DNA of 64,000 nt from Cellulomonas fimi ATCC 484 (lineage in GTDB: Bacteria; Actinomycetota; Actinomycetes; Actinomycetales; Cellulomonadaceae). Position numbers and translations under genes: made by a program. Below the pieces are notes generated by a model. It saw nothing but the letters and a program-made list of their open reading frames with translations. It searched no databases and had not been told where the DNA came from. The DNA lies in contig NC_015514.1 in assembly GCF_000212695.1 (NCBI RefSeq), forward strand, positions 2,356,001-2,420,000, given 5' to 3'. This document shows, piece after piece, positions 53,219 to 62,228 of this stretch. Each line of letters opens with the position of its first letter. Positions within the stretch are counted from its first letter, which is position 1.

Positions 53219-54571
53219 TCAGGCCTTGCGGAGCAGCTCCACGACCTGGAACGCCAGCTCGAGCGACTGCTGGTGGTTCAGTCGCGGGTCGACCAGCGTC
53301 TCGTAGCGCCGGGCCAGGCCCTCGTCGTCGATCTCCTCCGAGCCGCCGAGCACCTCGGTGACGTCGTCCCCGGTGAGCTCGATGTGCAGGCCGCCCGGAA
53401 CGGTGCCGAGCGCGCGGTGCACCTCGAAGAATCCCGCGACCTCGTCCATGACGTCGGAGAACCGGCGGGTCTTGTACCCCGTCGCCGACGTGATCCCGTT
53501 GCCGTGCATCGGGTCGCACACCCACGTGACGGGACGGCCGTCGGCCGTCACCTTCTCCACGAGCGCAGGCAGCAGGTCCCGGACCTTGCCGGCGCCCATG
53601 CGGGTGATGAACGTGATCCGCCCGGGCTCGCCGCTCGGGTTGAGCCGGTCGATGAGGGCGAGCGCGTCGTCCCCCGTCGAGGTCGGCCCGAGCTTGATGC
53701 CGAGCGGGTTCTGCACGCGCGAGAAGTAGTCGACGTGCGCCCCGTCGAGCTGGCGGGTGCGCTCACCGATCCACAGGAAGTGCGCCGAGCAGTCGTAGGG
53801 CAGCCCGGTGCGGGAGTCGATGCGCGTGAGCGGTCGCTCGTAGTCGAGCAGGAGCCCCTCGTGCGACGAGTAGAAGTCGACCGTGCGCAGCGCGTCGAAG
53901 TCCGCGCCGCACGCCGCCATGAACCGGATCGCCCGGTCGATCTCGGACGCGATCTCCTCGTACCGCGAGTACGCCGGGTTGGCGGTGAACCCGCGGTTCC
54001 ACTCGTGCACTCGCAGCAGCGACGCGAAGCCGCCCGTGGTGAACGCCCGGATGAGGTTCAGCGTCGACGCGGACGTGTGGTACGCCTCGAGCAGCCGCTG
54101 GGGGTCCGGGGTGCGGGCCTCGGACGTGAACTCGAACCCGTTGATGATGTCGCCGCGGAACGCCGGCAGCGTCACCCCGTCGCGCGTCTCGGCGTCCGAG
54201 CTGCGCGGCTTGGCGTACTGCCCGGCCATCCGGCCCATCTTCACGACGGGCAGGCTCGCGCCGTACGTGAGCACGACGGCCATCTGGAGGATCGTCTTGA
54301 TCTTGTTCCGGATGTTGTCGGCCGTCGCCTCCGCGAACGTCTCCGCGCAGTCCCCGCCCTGGAGCAGGAACGCCTCGCCCCGGCCCGCGGCCGCGAGGTG
54401 CCCGCGCAGCGCGTCGGACTCCCCCGCGAACACGAGCGGAGGCAGCGCGGCGAGCCGCGACGAGACGCGCTCGAGCGCGTCGCGGTCGGGCCACTGCGGC
54501 TGCTGGCCGGCGGGCAGGCCCCGCCAGGCGTCCAGCCCGGCGAGGACCTGCGGGTCCGGCTCGACGCTCAT
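53219..54571 (-). CDS. aroG: 3-deoxy-7-phosphoheptulonate synthase, class II
   Basis: A 450-residue class II (plant-type) DAHP synthase, the first step of the shikimate route from PEP and erythrose 4-phosphate. The metal and PEP motifs appear in LQGGDCAETFAE, KMGRMAGQYAKPRSS, HFLWIGERTRQLDGAH, GDDALALIDRLNPSGEPGR and CDPMHGN. The start ATG 54571 overlaps the stop of the phosphofructokinase gene (TGATG), so both are probably one transcript. Confidence 0.95.
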   Translation of the reverse strand: MSVEPDPQVLAGLDAWRGLPAGQQPQWPDRDALERVSSRLAALPPLVFAGESDALRGHLAAAGRGEAFLLQGGDCAETFAEATADNIRNKIKTILQMAVVLTYGASLPVVKMGRMAGQYAKPRSSDAETRDGVTLPAFRGDIINGFEFTSEARTPDPQRLLEAYHTSASTLNLIRAFTTGGFASLLRVHEWNRGFTANPAYSRYEEIASEIDRAIRFMAACGADFDALRTVDFYSSHEGLLLDYERPLTRIDSRTGLPYDCSAHFLWIGERTRQLDGAHVDYFSRVQNPLGIKLGPTSTGDDALALIDRLNPSGEPGRITFITRMGAGKVRDLLPALVEKVTADGRPVTWVCDPMHGNGITSATGYKTRRFSDVMDEVAGFFEVHRALGTVPGGLHIELTGDDVTEVLGGSEEIDDEGLARRYETLVDPRLNHQQSLELAFQVVELLRKA

Positions 54572-55788
54572 CAGTGGCTCGCCGGGACGAGCTGCTGGCC
54601 GATGTCCGCCAGCAGCTCGCCGAACCAGGGCTGCGAGACGTCGAACGCCTTGCCGCCCGCGATGCGCGGGAACTCGATGGCGCGCAGCACGTCGCCCTGC
54701 TCCTCGTCGTGGCCGATGACGCCGGACTCGCCGCGCAGGGCGCACTCCACCGCGAGGTCGGTCATCGACTTGATGAGGCGCAGGTCCTCGGCGTTCGCCG
54801 CCGCGGCGCGCGAGTAGTAGCCGGACTTCTGGACCATCGTCTTCTCGGCGCCCAGCTTCTCGGCGAACTGCTTCGCGAACCACTGGCCGGGGTTGATGGT
54901 GTCGAGCTTGACGTGACCGAACGGGTCGCGCTCCGGGGGCGTGCCCGCCGCCTCGAGCTGCTCGACGATCTCGTGCATGCCCGCACCCTCCGACAGGAAG
55001 ATGTTGACGTTGCCCTGCTCGTCCATGACCTTCTTGAGGCGCTCCGCCTCGGCGTCGATGTCGAGCGCGAGCTCAGGCACGAAGACGGCGTGGATGTCCC
55101 AGCGCTCGCGCGTCAGGCCGATGCCCGGGACCCACTCCTGCTGGTCGAGCCACTTGCGGTACTCCGCGGCCGCGGCGGCGGTGAGCCACCCGCAGTGCCG
55201 GCCCATGACCTCGTGGACGATGAGCATGCGCGGCCCGGAGCGGTGCTCGCCGATGACGTTGGCGGCGAACCCGGCGGCCTCCTCGGCCGCGGTCCACGCG
55301 CCCAGCGACTGGCGGATCGGCACCACGTCGTTGTCGATCGTCTTGGGCAGGCCCACGACCGTCAGGCCGTAGCCGTTCTCGGCGAGGTACGCGGCGAGGT
55401 CGGCGGCGGTCGTGTTGGTGTCGTCGCCACCGATCGTGTGCAGGACGTCGACACCGTCGGCCTTGAGCTGCTCCGCGGCGACCTGCAGCGGGTCCTGGCC
55501 CTCCTGCACGAGGCCGCGCTTGACGCAGTCCTTCGCGTTGGTGAGCTTGACGCGCGAGTTGCCGATCGGCGAGCCGCCGAAGCGGTGCAGGACGCCGGCC
55601 TTCTTGCGCGTGTCCGCGTCGATCACGATCTTGTCGCCACGCAGCAGGCCGTAGTAGCCGTGCTCGTACGCGATGATCTCGACGTCCGGCGCGATCTCCG
55701 TGTAGCGCTCGATGAGGCCACCGACGGCGGACGACAGGCACGGAGCGAAGCCACCTGCGGTCAGGAGGGCGACGCGACGAACCGACAT
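54571..55788 (-). CDS. pfp: 6-phosphofructokinase, PPi-type by signature residues
   Basis: A 405-residue phosphofructokinase. Two signature sites point to a PPi- rather than ATP-dependent enzyme: GGDDTNTT at 120-127 has Asp123 where ATP enzymes have Gly, and PKTIDND has Lys149 where ATP enzymes have Gly. The active-site MGRHCGWLTA is intact. The reaction, reversible in this class, interconverts fructose 6-phosphate and fructose 1,6-bisphosphate. The start ATG 55788 has GAGAGG upstream; ATG 55797 is less likely. It is co-transcribed with aroG. Confidence 0.9.
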   Translation of the reverse strand: MSVRRVALLTAGGFAPCLSSAVGGLIERYTEIAPDVEIIAYEHGYYGLLRGDKIVIDADTRKKAGVLHRFGGSPIGNSRVKLTNAKDCVKRGLVQEGQDPLQVAAEQLKADGVDVLHTIGGDDTNTTAADLAAYLAENGYGLTVVGLPKTIDNDVVPIRQSLGAWTAAEEAAGFAANVIGEHRSGPRMLIVHEVMGRHCGWLTAAAAAEYRKWLDQQEWVPGIGLTRERWDIHAVFVPELALDIDAEAERLKKVMDEQGNVNIFLSEGAGMHEIVEQLEAAGTPPERDPFGHVKLDTINPGQWFAKQFAEKLGAEKTMVQKSGYYSRAAAANAEDLRLIKSMTDLAVECALRGESGVIGHDEEQGDVLRAIEFPRIAGGKAFDVSQPWFGELLADIGQQLVPASH

Positions 55789-55914
55789 GAGACACACCTC
55801 TCGTAGATGAGCACGGCGGGGGGCCGACGGCGTTCCCGCCCTGACGTGCCGGGCCCGGCGTCCCGTCGCGGGAGGCTCGAGCCGTGCACGGCCGGTCGTA
55901 CCGGCTCGCTCATC

Positions 55915-56709
55915 CTACTGACGCGCGGACCCCTCCTCGGGTGGGACCGGAACCTGGACCTCCGGCGCCGGGCGGCCGCCGGGCGCGGCGGGCAGCCGGT
56001 CCTGCGCGTCGCCCGTGACGGTGGGGTGCCCGGTGGCGATCCGCGCCTTCTGCGTGGCGGCGTACACGTCGACGTACTCCTGCCCGGACAGGCTCATGAT
56101 CGCGTACATGATCTCGTCGGTGACCGAGCGCAGGATGAACCGGTCGTTCTCCATGCCCCGGTAGCGGCTGAAGTCGAGCGGCTCGCCGATGACGACGCCG
56201 ATCCGCATGACCTTGGGGATCTTGCGGCCGAGCGGCTGCGCGATCTCGGTGCCGACCATGGCGACGGGGATGACGGGCGCGCCGGACTCCAGCGCCAGGC
56301 GCGCGACGCCCGTCTTGCCGCGGTACAGGCGGCCGTCGGGGCTGCGCGTGCCCTCGGGGTAGATGCCGAACAGGTCGCCCTCACGCAGGCGGCGCAGACC
56401 CGTGTTGAGGGCCGCCTCGCTCGCCTTGCCGCCCCCGCGGTCCACGGGGATCGTGCCGACGCCGCGCATGAAGCCCGCGGTCATCCGGCCCTTGACCCCG
56501 CGTCCGGTGAAGTACTCCTGCTTGCCGATGAAGACGAGCTCGCGGTCGAGCACGAGCGGCAGGAAGAACGAGTCGATCACCGCCAGGTGGTTGCTCGCCA
56601 GGATCGCCGCGCCCTCGGCGGGGACGTGCTGCGCGCCGCGCACCCACGGTCGGTACACGAGGTGCAGCAGCGGACCCACGAAGACCCGCTTCATCAACCA
56701 GTAGAACAA
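55915..56709 (-). CDS. 1-acyl-sn-glycerol-3-phosphate acyltransferase (PlsC-like)
   Basis: A 264-residue membrane-associated acyltransferase for phosphatidic acid synthesis. It has the HX4D catalytic motif NHLAVIDSFF, the substrate motif YPEGTRSPDGRLYRGK, and the third motif PVIPVAMVGT. A hydrophobic N-terminal helix begins LFYWLMKRVFVGPLLHL. I chose TTG 56709 because GAGAGG precedes it by 7 bases and the family starts with FYWL; ATG 56694 is possible. The C-terminal ~30 residues are disordered. Resembles Rv2182c. Confidence 0.85.
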   Translation of the reverse strand: MFYWLMKRVFVGPLLHLVYRPWVRGAQHVPAEGAAILASNHLAVIDSFFLPLVLDRELVFIGKQEYFTGRGVKGRMTAGFMRGVGTIPVDRGGGKASEAALNTGLRRLREGDLFGIYPEGTRSPDGRLYRGKTGVARLALESGAPVIPVAMVGTEIAQPLGRKIPKVMRIGVVIGEPLDFSRYRGMENDRFILRSVTDEIMYAIMSLSGQEYVDVYAATQKARIATGHPTVTGDAQDRLPAAPGGRPAPEVQVPVPPEEGSARQ

Positions 56710-56839
56710 CGGCCCACCTCTCAGCCCGCGCGACGGGCGGCATGCTCCGACGCGGTCATGCTCCGGCGGACCGACCGCCGGCGACGGCACCCGCGAGGGC
56801 TCGACCGGTGCCGGCGGCCCCGACCGCTGCGTCCGACTC

Positions 56840-56845
56840 TAGAGT
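56840..56845 (+). promoter_or_regulatory. -10-like TAGAGT, leaderless-type
   Basis: TAGAGT lies 6 bases before ATG 56852 of the membrane protein gene. Confidence 0.5.
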
Positions 56846-56851
56846 GCTCTC

Positions 56852-57421
56852 ATGGCTGCACGCCCCGACGACCCCGACGACGCGGTCCCCCACCGGGGTC
56901 CCGACGTCCCGGGACCCGGCGACGACGCGCACGAGCCGACCGACGACGAACGCTGGGACGCGATCGTCGCACAGCTCGGCGACCTGGCCGACTACGACGG
57001 CGCTGACGAGACGGACGGCCACCCGTCCGGCGACGTGCCGCCCGCGGTGCCGCCCGTCGCTCCCGGTGCGGCGGGCTGGCCGGGCGACGCGCGCGTCGTG
57101 CGGGCGGTCCGCGGCCCGGTGCCCGACGGTCCCGGACGGGGGCCGCGCGACGCCGACGGGCCGGACCCGCTCGAGGAGGAGCACTTCGAGCCGCCTGACC
57201 CGGGGCCCGTGCTCGGCGGCGACCCGCTGCTCACGATGGCGTGGTTCGCGGCCGCCGGGATGCCGGTGTTCCTGCTCGTCGTGCTCGTGGCGTGGCGCGA
57301 CGCGCCCTCGGCGCTGGTGCAGGCCGCGGCGGTGGTGTTCGTGATCGGCGTCGCGGTGCTCGTCTGGCGCATGCCGCACCGGCGCGACCCGGAGGACCAC
57401 GACAACGGCGCCGTGGTCTGA
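56852..57421 (+). CDS. Actinobacterial membrane protein, unknown function
   Basis: A 189-residue protein. The first ~110 residues are acidic, Pro/Asp-rich and probably cytosolic, with conserved RWDAIVAQLGDLADYD and EEEHFEPPDPGPVLGGDPLL. Two transmembrane helices follow (about 125-146 and 150-170), then a short basic tail. The EEHFEPP motif recurs in actinobacterial membrane proteins; I do not know a function. The start is leaderless-type at ATG 56852. Confidence 0.75.
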   Translation: MAARPDDPDDAVPHRGPDVPGPGDDAHEPTDDERWDAIVAQLGDLADYDGADETDGHPSGDVPPAVPPVAPGAAGWPGDARVVRAVRGPVPDGPGRGPRDADGPDPLEEEHFEPPDPGPVLGGDPLLTMAWFAAAGMPVFLLVVLVAWRDAPSALVQAAAVVFVIGVAVLVWRMPHRRDPEDHDNGAVV

Positions 57422-57459
57422 CCGGGCCGCGCGCGGCCGACGGGCGTCAGGGACGGACG

Positions 57460-58401
57460 TCAGATGCGGGCGAGGTCCGCAGCGCCGACCATGCCGGCGT
57501 CGTTGCCCATCGCCGCCGCGACGAACACGGCCTCGGGGCGGTGGCCGCGGGCCGAGAGCTGCTCCGCGAAGCCCTTGCGGGCCGGGCCGAGCAGCAGCTC
57601 GCCGGCCGCGACGACGCCGCCGCCCACGACGATGAGCGCCGGGTCGAGCAGCGCGGTCGCGGACGCCGCACCCTCGCCCAGCCACCGGCCCAGCTCGGCG
57701 AGCAGCTCGACCGCCAGCGGGTCGCCCTCCTCGGCGGCCTGGGTGATCTGCGGGCCGACGATCTTCTCGACGTCCCCCGCGAGCTCGAGGAGGCGCAGGG
57801 CCCGCTCGGGCTGGGTGATCGCGGCGGCCTGGGCGTCGCGCACGAGCGCGCTGCCGGACGCGTACTGCTCCCAGCAGCCCTCGTGCCCGCAGCCGCAGTA
57901 GTGGCCGCCCGGCACGACGCGCATGTGGCCGACCTCGGAGGCGACGCCCCACGCGCCGCGGACGAGCTCGCCGTTCGAGACGATCGCACCGCCCAGGCCC
58001 GTGCCGACGGTCAGCATGAGCATGTCGTCGACGTCGCGCGCCGCGCCGAAGCGGAACTCCGCCCAGCCGGCCGCGTTGGCGTCGTTCTCCACGACGACCG
58101 TGATGTCGTCCGCGATGAGCGCCTTGACGCGGTCGCGCAGCGGGTAGTCGCGCCACGCGATGTTGGGCGCGAACAGCACGCCCGAACGGTCCGCGGCGAC
58201 GAAGCCCGCGGCGGCCAGGCCCATCGCGCCGACCTCGTAGGAGCCGGCCAGCTCCGTGTACACCTGGGCGATGGCGCGGTCGATCCCCGCGACGTCGTCG
58301 GGCGACGTCTCCACCCGCGTCTGGGCGAGGATCACGCCGTCCTCGTCGACCACGCCGGCCGCGATCTTCGTCCCGCCGATGTCCACACCGATGGCGTGCA
58401 T
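57460..58401 (-). CDS. glk: ROK-family glucokinase
   Basis: A 313-residue ROK sugar kinase. ATP motif IGVDIGGTKIAAGVVD, sugar-binding VVENDANAAGWAE and EVGHMRVVPGG, and the ROK zinc site CGCGHEGCWEQYAS. It most likely phosphorylates glucose, feeding glycolysis through the PPi-type phosphofructokinase next to it, but other hexoses are possible. ATG 58401 is the conserved start; TAGGAG lies about 13 bases upstream. Confidence 0.9.
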   Translation of the reverse strand: MHAIGVDIGGTKIAAGVVDEDGVILAQTRVETSPDDVAGIDRAIAQVYTELAGSYEVGAMGLAAAGFVAADRSGVLFAPNIAWRDYPLRDRVKALIADDITVVVENDANAAGWAEFRFGAARDVDDMLMLTVGTGLGGAIVSNGELVRGAWGVASEVGHMRVVPGGHYCGCGHEGCWEQYASGSALVRDAQAAAITQPERALRLLELAGDVEKIVGPQITQAAEEGDPLAVELLAELGRWLGEGAASATALLDPALIVVGGGVVAAGELLLGPARKGFAEQLSARGHRPEAVFVAAAMGNDAGMVGAADLARI

Positions 58402-58616
58402 GTCCGTGAGTGCTCCTACGCGTCTGCCGAGGGGGGTCCGCGACCGGTCCGGTCTGCGGCCTCCCACGCTAGCGGCCCGCACGCACCGCGCGTGCGCCGA
58501 TCGTCCCGCCGGTCCACGCCGCGGCCGTCCGGACGCCACTCGCCCAGGTGACGGGTGTGGCGCTTGTCACGTCACGTATCCTCGATGCACACTTCGCCAC
58601 TGCCACTGGAGCCAGA

Positions 58617-60422
58617 ATGGACGAGTTCCACACGCCCCTGCTCGTCGAGGTCGACCCCTCGCACAACCTCAACGACCTGCTCGCCGCGCGGGTCGGCGAC
58701 ACGCCCGACCGCGTCGTCGTCGAGCACCAGTCCCAGGCCGGTGGCCCCTGGATCCCCCTGACGGCACGCGAGTTCGACGCCGAGATCGTCGCCGTCGCGA
58801 AGGGCCTGGTCGCACGCGGCGTCCAGCCGGGCGACCGCGTCGGGATCATGTCGCGCACGCGGTACGAGTGGTCGCTCGTCGACTGGGCCGCCTGGGCGGC
58901 GGGGGCCGTCCCCGTCCCCCTGTACGAGACGTCGTCCGCGGAGCAGGTCGAGTGGATCCTCACCGACTCCGCCGTGACGTTCCTCGTCGTCGAGTCCTCC
59001 GCGCACCGGGCCGTCGTCGAGGAGGTGCGTCCCGCGACGTCCGTGCGCGAGGTCCTCGTCATCGACGACGGTGCGATCGAGCAGCTCGTCGCGGCGGGCG
59101 CCGACGTCGCGGACGAGGAGGTCGCGCGCCGCCGACGGCTCGCGGTGGGTGCCGACGTCGCGACGATCATCTACACCTCGGGCACGACGGGTCGCCCGAA
59201 GGGCGTCGAGCTGACGCACGGCAACTTCGCCGAGCTCACGGTCAACGCCGTGGCCGGGCTGCAGGAGGTGGTCGCGGGCGACGGCGCCCGGACCCTGCTG
59301 TTCATGCCGCTGGCGCACGTCTTCGCGCGCTTCATCGAGGTGCTGTGCATCCCCGCCGGGGCCGTCCTCGGGCACACGCCGGACACCAAGACGCTCGTGG
59401 CGGACCTCGGCACGTTCCGGCCGACGTTCGTCCTGTCGGTGCCGCGCGTCTTCGAGAAGGTCTACAACTCCGCCGAGCAGAAGGCCGCGGCGGGCGGCAA
59501 GGGCCCGATCTTCCAGCGGGCCGCCAAGACGGCGATCGTCTACTCGCGCGCGCTCGACACCCCCAGGGGTCCGAGCCCGTGGCTGCGCCTGCAGCACAAG
59601 GTCGCCGACGTCCTCGTCCTGCACAAGCTGCGCGCCGCGCTCGGCGGGCGGGCCGAGTGGGCGATCTCGGGCGGTGCGCCGCTCGGCGAGCGGCTCGGCC
59701 ACTTCTACCGCGGCGTGGGGCTCAAGGTCCTCGAGGGCTACGGCCTGACGGAGACCACGGCGCCCGCGACCGTGAACCGGCCGGGCAAGACGAAGATCGG
59801 CACGGTCGGCCTGCCGCTGCCCGGCACCGCGATCCGCATCGCCGCGGACGGCGAGGTCGAGATCAAGGGCGTCCAGGTGTTCCGCGGCTACCACGCCAAC
59901 GACGCGGCGACGCAGGAGTCGCTCGTCGACGGGTGGTTCCGCACGGGTGACCTGGGCGCGCTCGACGAGGACGGCTTCCTCACGATCACCGGCCGCAAGA
60001 AGGAGATCATCGTCACCGCGGGCGGCAAGAACGTCGCACCGACGATCCTCGAGGACCGGCTGCGGGCGCACCCGCTCATCAGCCAGGTGGTCGTGGTCGG
60101 CGACCAGCGACCGTTCATCGGCGCGCTCATCACGCTCGACCCCGAGGGCGTCCCGGGCTGGCTCACGGCGCACGGCAAGCCGCAGATGAGCCTCGAGGAG
60201 GCCCGGACGGACCCCGACGTCCTCGCGTCGATCGAGAAGGCGGTCGCCAAGACCAACCGGGCCGTCTCCCGCGCCGAGTCGATCCGCAAGTACCGCATCC
60301 TGGACCGCGACCTGACGCTCGCCGACGGGTACCTCACCCCGAAGCTCAGCATCCGGCGCGCGGTGGTCCTCAAGGACTTCGCGGCCGACGTCGACGCGCT
60401 CTACACCGACGAGCGCGAGTAG
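58617..60422 (+). CDS. Long-chain fatty acid-CoA ligase, FadD15-like
   Basis: A 601-residue AMP-forming ligase. The P-loop is IIYTSGTTGRPKGVELTHG, the A5 motif GYGLTETTAPA, and the hinge and C-terminal lysine region ITGRKKEIIVTAGGKN. It activates long-chain fatty acids to CoA esters, feeding the fadA-fadB route at the other end of the window. It resembles Rv2187. The start ATG 58617 follows TGGAG by 7 bases. Confidence 0.93.
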   Translation: MDEFHTPLLVEVDPSHNLNDLLAARVGDTPDRVVVEHQSQAGGPWIPLTAREFDAEIVAVAKGLVARGVQPGDRVGIMSRTRYEWSLVDWAAWAAGAVPVPLYETSSAEQVEWILTDSAVTFLVVESSAHRAVVEEVRPATSVREVLVIDDGAIEQLVAAGADVADEEVARRRRLAVGADVATIIYTSGTTGRPKGVELTHGNFAELTVNAVAGLQEVVAGDGARTLLFMPLAHVFARFIEVLCIPAGAVLGHTPDTKTLVADLGTFRPTFVLSVPRVFEKVYNSAEQKAAAGGKGPIFQRAAKTAIVYSRALDTPRGPSPWLRLQHKVADVLVLHKLRAALGGRAEWAISGGAPLGERLGHFYRGVGLKVLEGYGLTETTAPATVNRPGKTKIGTVGLPLPGTAIRIAADGEVEIKGVQVFRGYHANDAATQESLVDGWFRTGDLGALDEDGFLTITGRKKEIIVTAGGKNVAPTILEDRLRAHPLISQVVVVGDQRPFIGALITLDPEGVPGWLTAHGKPQMSLEEARTDPDVLASIEKAVAKTNRAVSRAESIRKYRILDRDLTLADGYLTPKLSIRRAVVLKDFAADVDALYTDERE

Positions 60423-60429
60423 CCGCCGG

Positions 60430-60651
60430 TCAGCCGGCCACCAGCCGCAGGGGCGGGACGAGCCCCGACGCCGCCAGCACGCCGATCGCGTGCTGCTCCC
60501 CGGCGTCGAGCTCGACCGCCCCTGCGGCCGCGTCGGGGCCTCGTGCGGTGCCCGCGACGACGCGCGGCCGCACGGGGACCGTCAGGAAGGTGACGACGCA
60601 GTCGGCGCAGTCCGTGCCGCGGACCGCGCAGGAGTCGCAGTCGATGATCAT
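60430..60651 (-). CDS. Small Cys-rich actinobacterial protein, 73 residues
   Basis: Begins MIIDCDSCAVRGTDCADCVVT: four Cys in CxxC...CxxC spacing within the first 20 residues, so a likely zinc or Fe-S site, followed by a helical segment with HAIGVLAASGLVPPLRLVAG. A conserved hypothetical in actinobacteria; function unknown. Leaderless-type start ATG 60651. It lies downstream of the NYN-domain gene and is convergent with the ligase gene, whose stop is 7 bases away. Confidence 0.75.
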   Translation of the reverse strand: MIIDCDSCAVRGTDCADCVVTFLTVPVRPRVVAGTARGPDAAAGAVELDAGEQHAIGVLAASGLVPPLRLVAG

Positions 60652-60658
60652 GCGGCGG

Positions 60659-60664
60659 ACGCTA
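60659..60664 (-). promoter_or_regulatory. -10-like TAGCGT, leaderless-type
   Basis: On the minus strand TAGCGT lies 7 bases before ATG 60651. Confidence 0.5.
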
Positions 60665-60737
60665 GCGACGACGTCCGACAGGACGTCCGGCGCCGACCCG
60701 TGACGGGCGCCTCGAGCCCGCGGCTCGAGGCGGCGGG

Positions 60738-62042
60738 CTACAGGTGCTGCAGGCGCGCCACGAGCGTGGCGGACGGGACGACCCATGCGCCGCGACCCTC
60801 GACGTCGCGCGCGACCTCCTGGTCGCTCGTCACGACCACCAGCACGCGCCCCGGCGGCTCGGCCGCGACCAGCCGCCGCAGCAGGTCGTCGGCGATCTCC
60901 CCCACCGAGAACAGCACCCGCACGCCACGGGCCTGCGTCACGGGAGGTGCCTGCCCCGGCTGGCCGTCGAAGCAGCACGTGACCTCCGCGCCCGTGCCTC
61001 CCGCGACGCGCCCCAGGCCGTCGACGAGGCGCCGCCGCTGGTCCGCGAGGGACAGCTCGGCGAAGCCGGTCTTCGTGACGTTGTACCCGTCCACGAGCAG
61101 GTGCGCCCAGGGCTGCCGCAGCAGCTCGTCGAGCAGCGCGGGGTCCTCCACCGAGCGGCCGCGCGAGCCGCGACGCGGTGCCGGTCGTCCCGTCCCGGGG
61201 GCGACGAGGTCCGCCGGCAGGTCGGTCGCGGGGGGCAGCGCGAGCTCGTGCCGCAGCCCGCTCGCGGCGTCGACGATCGTGTCGAGGAGCAGCCGGACGC
61301 GGGCGTCGGCGAGCTTGCGCGCCGAGCGCAGCTCCGCGCGGGCGGCGGCACGCTCGGCCTGCGCGGCCCGCAGGTCGTCCGCGGCAGCACGCGCCGCGTC
61401 GGCGGCGGCGCGACGGTCCTCCTGCGCGCGTGCGGCGAGCGCGGCGGCCTCCTCGGTCAGCCGGCGGCCCTCGCTGCGGGCCCGGTCCGCGTCCGACCGC
61501 AGCCGGCGCAGCTCACGCTGCAGCGCGGCGAGCTCGTCGCGGGCCCGCGTCGCGTCGTCCCGCGCCGCGGCCGCCTCGCCGCGCAGGCGCTCCACGTCGG
61601 CCGTCGAGCGCGCGAGCCGGTCGGCGAGGCGCGTCACGTCCTGCGCCGGCGCGGCCGGAGCCTCCCGGGGGACGAGCGCGGGCCAGGCCGGGTGGTGCGA
61701 CAGCCACGCCCCCACCGCCACCTCGAGGGCGGGCTCGACCGCGCCCTCGCCGGCGAGCGCGGCAGCCTCGTCCGGATGCGCGTCCGTCCACGACCGGGCG
61801 ACGCGGGCCCGGAACACGTCGTCCTGCAGCGCGGACCACAGCGGCCCCGCACCCGCGCTCGCGCGACGACGCGGGGCGAACTGGCGCACCGCACGCAGCG
61901 ATGCCGGCACCTCCGCCGGCTCGAGGGTGCCGAGCACGTCGGCGGCACGCTGCACGACCGCCGCCCGGAGCACGGTCGGGACCTGCGCCGCCGGTGCGGC
62001 TCCCTCGGGTCCGGCCGCGTCGGTGCGCGCTGCGTCGTCCAT
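60738..62042 (-). CDS. NYN-domain (YacP-like) RNA-binding/nuclease protein
   Basis: A 434-residue protein. Residues ~130-250 form a long Ala/Arg/Glu-rich coiled coil. The last ~160 residues are a NYN (PIN-like) nuclease domain: HLLVDGYNVTKTGFAELSL, then TCCFDGQPGQAP and VVVTSDQEVARDVEGRGAW, with the acidic residues of the active site. YacP/Rae1 relatives cleave mRNA at ribosomes. The N-terminal ~110 residues are an uncharacterised helical domain. Leaderless-type ATG 62042. Confidence 0.85.
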   Translation of the reverse strand: MDDAARTDAAGPEGAAPAAQVPTVLRAAVVQRAADVLGTLEPAEVPASLRAVRQFAPRRRASAGAGPLWSALQDDVFRARVARSWTDAHPDEAAALAGEGAVEPALEVAVGAWLSHHPAWPALVPREAPAAPAQDVTRLADRLARSTADVERLRGEAAAARDDATRARDELAALQRELRRLRSDADRARSEGRRLTEEAAALAARAQEDRRAAADAARAAADDLRAAQAERAAARAELRSARKLADARVRLLLDTIVDAASGLRHELALPPATDLPADLVAPGTGRPAPRRGSRGRSVEDPALLDELLRQPWAHLLVDGYNVTKTGFAELSLADQRRRLVDGLGRVAGGTGAEVTCCFDGQPGQAPPVTQARGVRVLFSVGEIADDLLRRLVAAEPPGRVLVVVTSDQEVARDVEGRGAWVVPSATLVARLQHL

Positions 62043-62048
62043 GGGAGA

Positions 62049-62054
62049 ACCCTA
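62049..62054 (-). promoter_or_regulatory. -10-like TAGGGT, leaderless-type
   Basis: On the minus strand TAGGGT lies 6 bases before ATG 62042 of the NYN-domain gene. Confidence 0.5.
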
Positions 62055-62080
62055 GGTGCGGCCGCCGGGACGCCTGCCGC

Positions 62081-62169
62081 ACCGAGCCGACACGCCGTGC
62101 CGGGCTGACACGCAGTTCCGGGCTGACACGCAGTGCCGGCTGACACGCAGTGCCGGGCTGACACGCCGT
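62081..62169. repeat. Five-unit 18-bp tandem repeat between divergent genes
   Basis: Units: 62081-62098 (degenerate, 14/18 matches), 62099-62116, 62117-62134, 62135-62151 (17 bp, one G lost) and 62152-62169. Consensus GCCGGGCTGACACGCAGT. No protein is encoded here in any frame that I can support. Confidence 0.85.
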
Positions 62170-62215
62170 ACCGACGCGCCGACGGCGGTGCGCGGGTCGT
62201 GTCGGCGCCCGTGGG

Positions 62216-62221
62216 TACCGT
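62216..62221 (+). promoter_or_regulatory. -10-like TACCGT, leaderless-type
   Basis: TACCGT lies 7 bases before ATG 62229 of the exonuclease/GIY-YIG gene. Confidence 0.5.
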
Positions 62222-62228
62222 CCGTCGC

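Noticed and set aside
62081..62169. Short CRISPR array
   Set aside because: The units are directly tandem with no unique spacers, so this is a minisatellite, not CRISPR.
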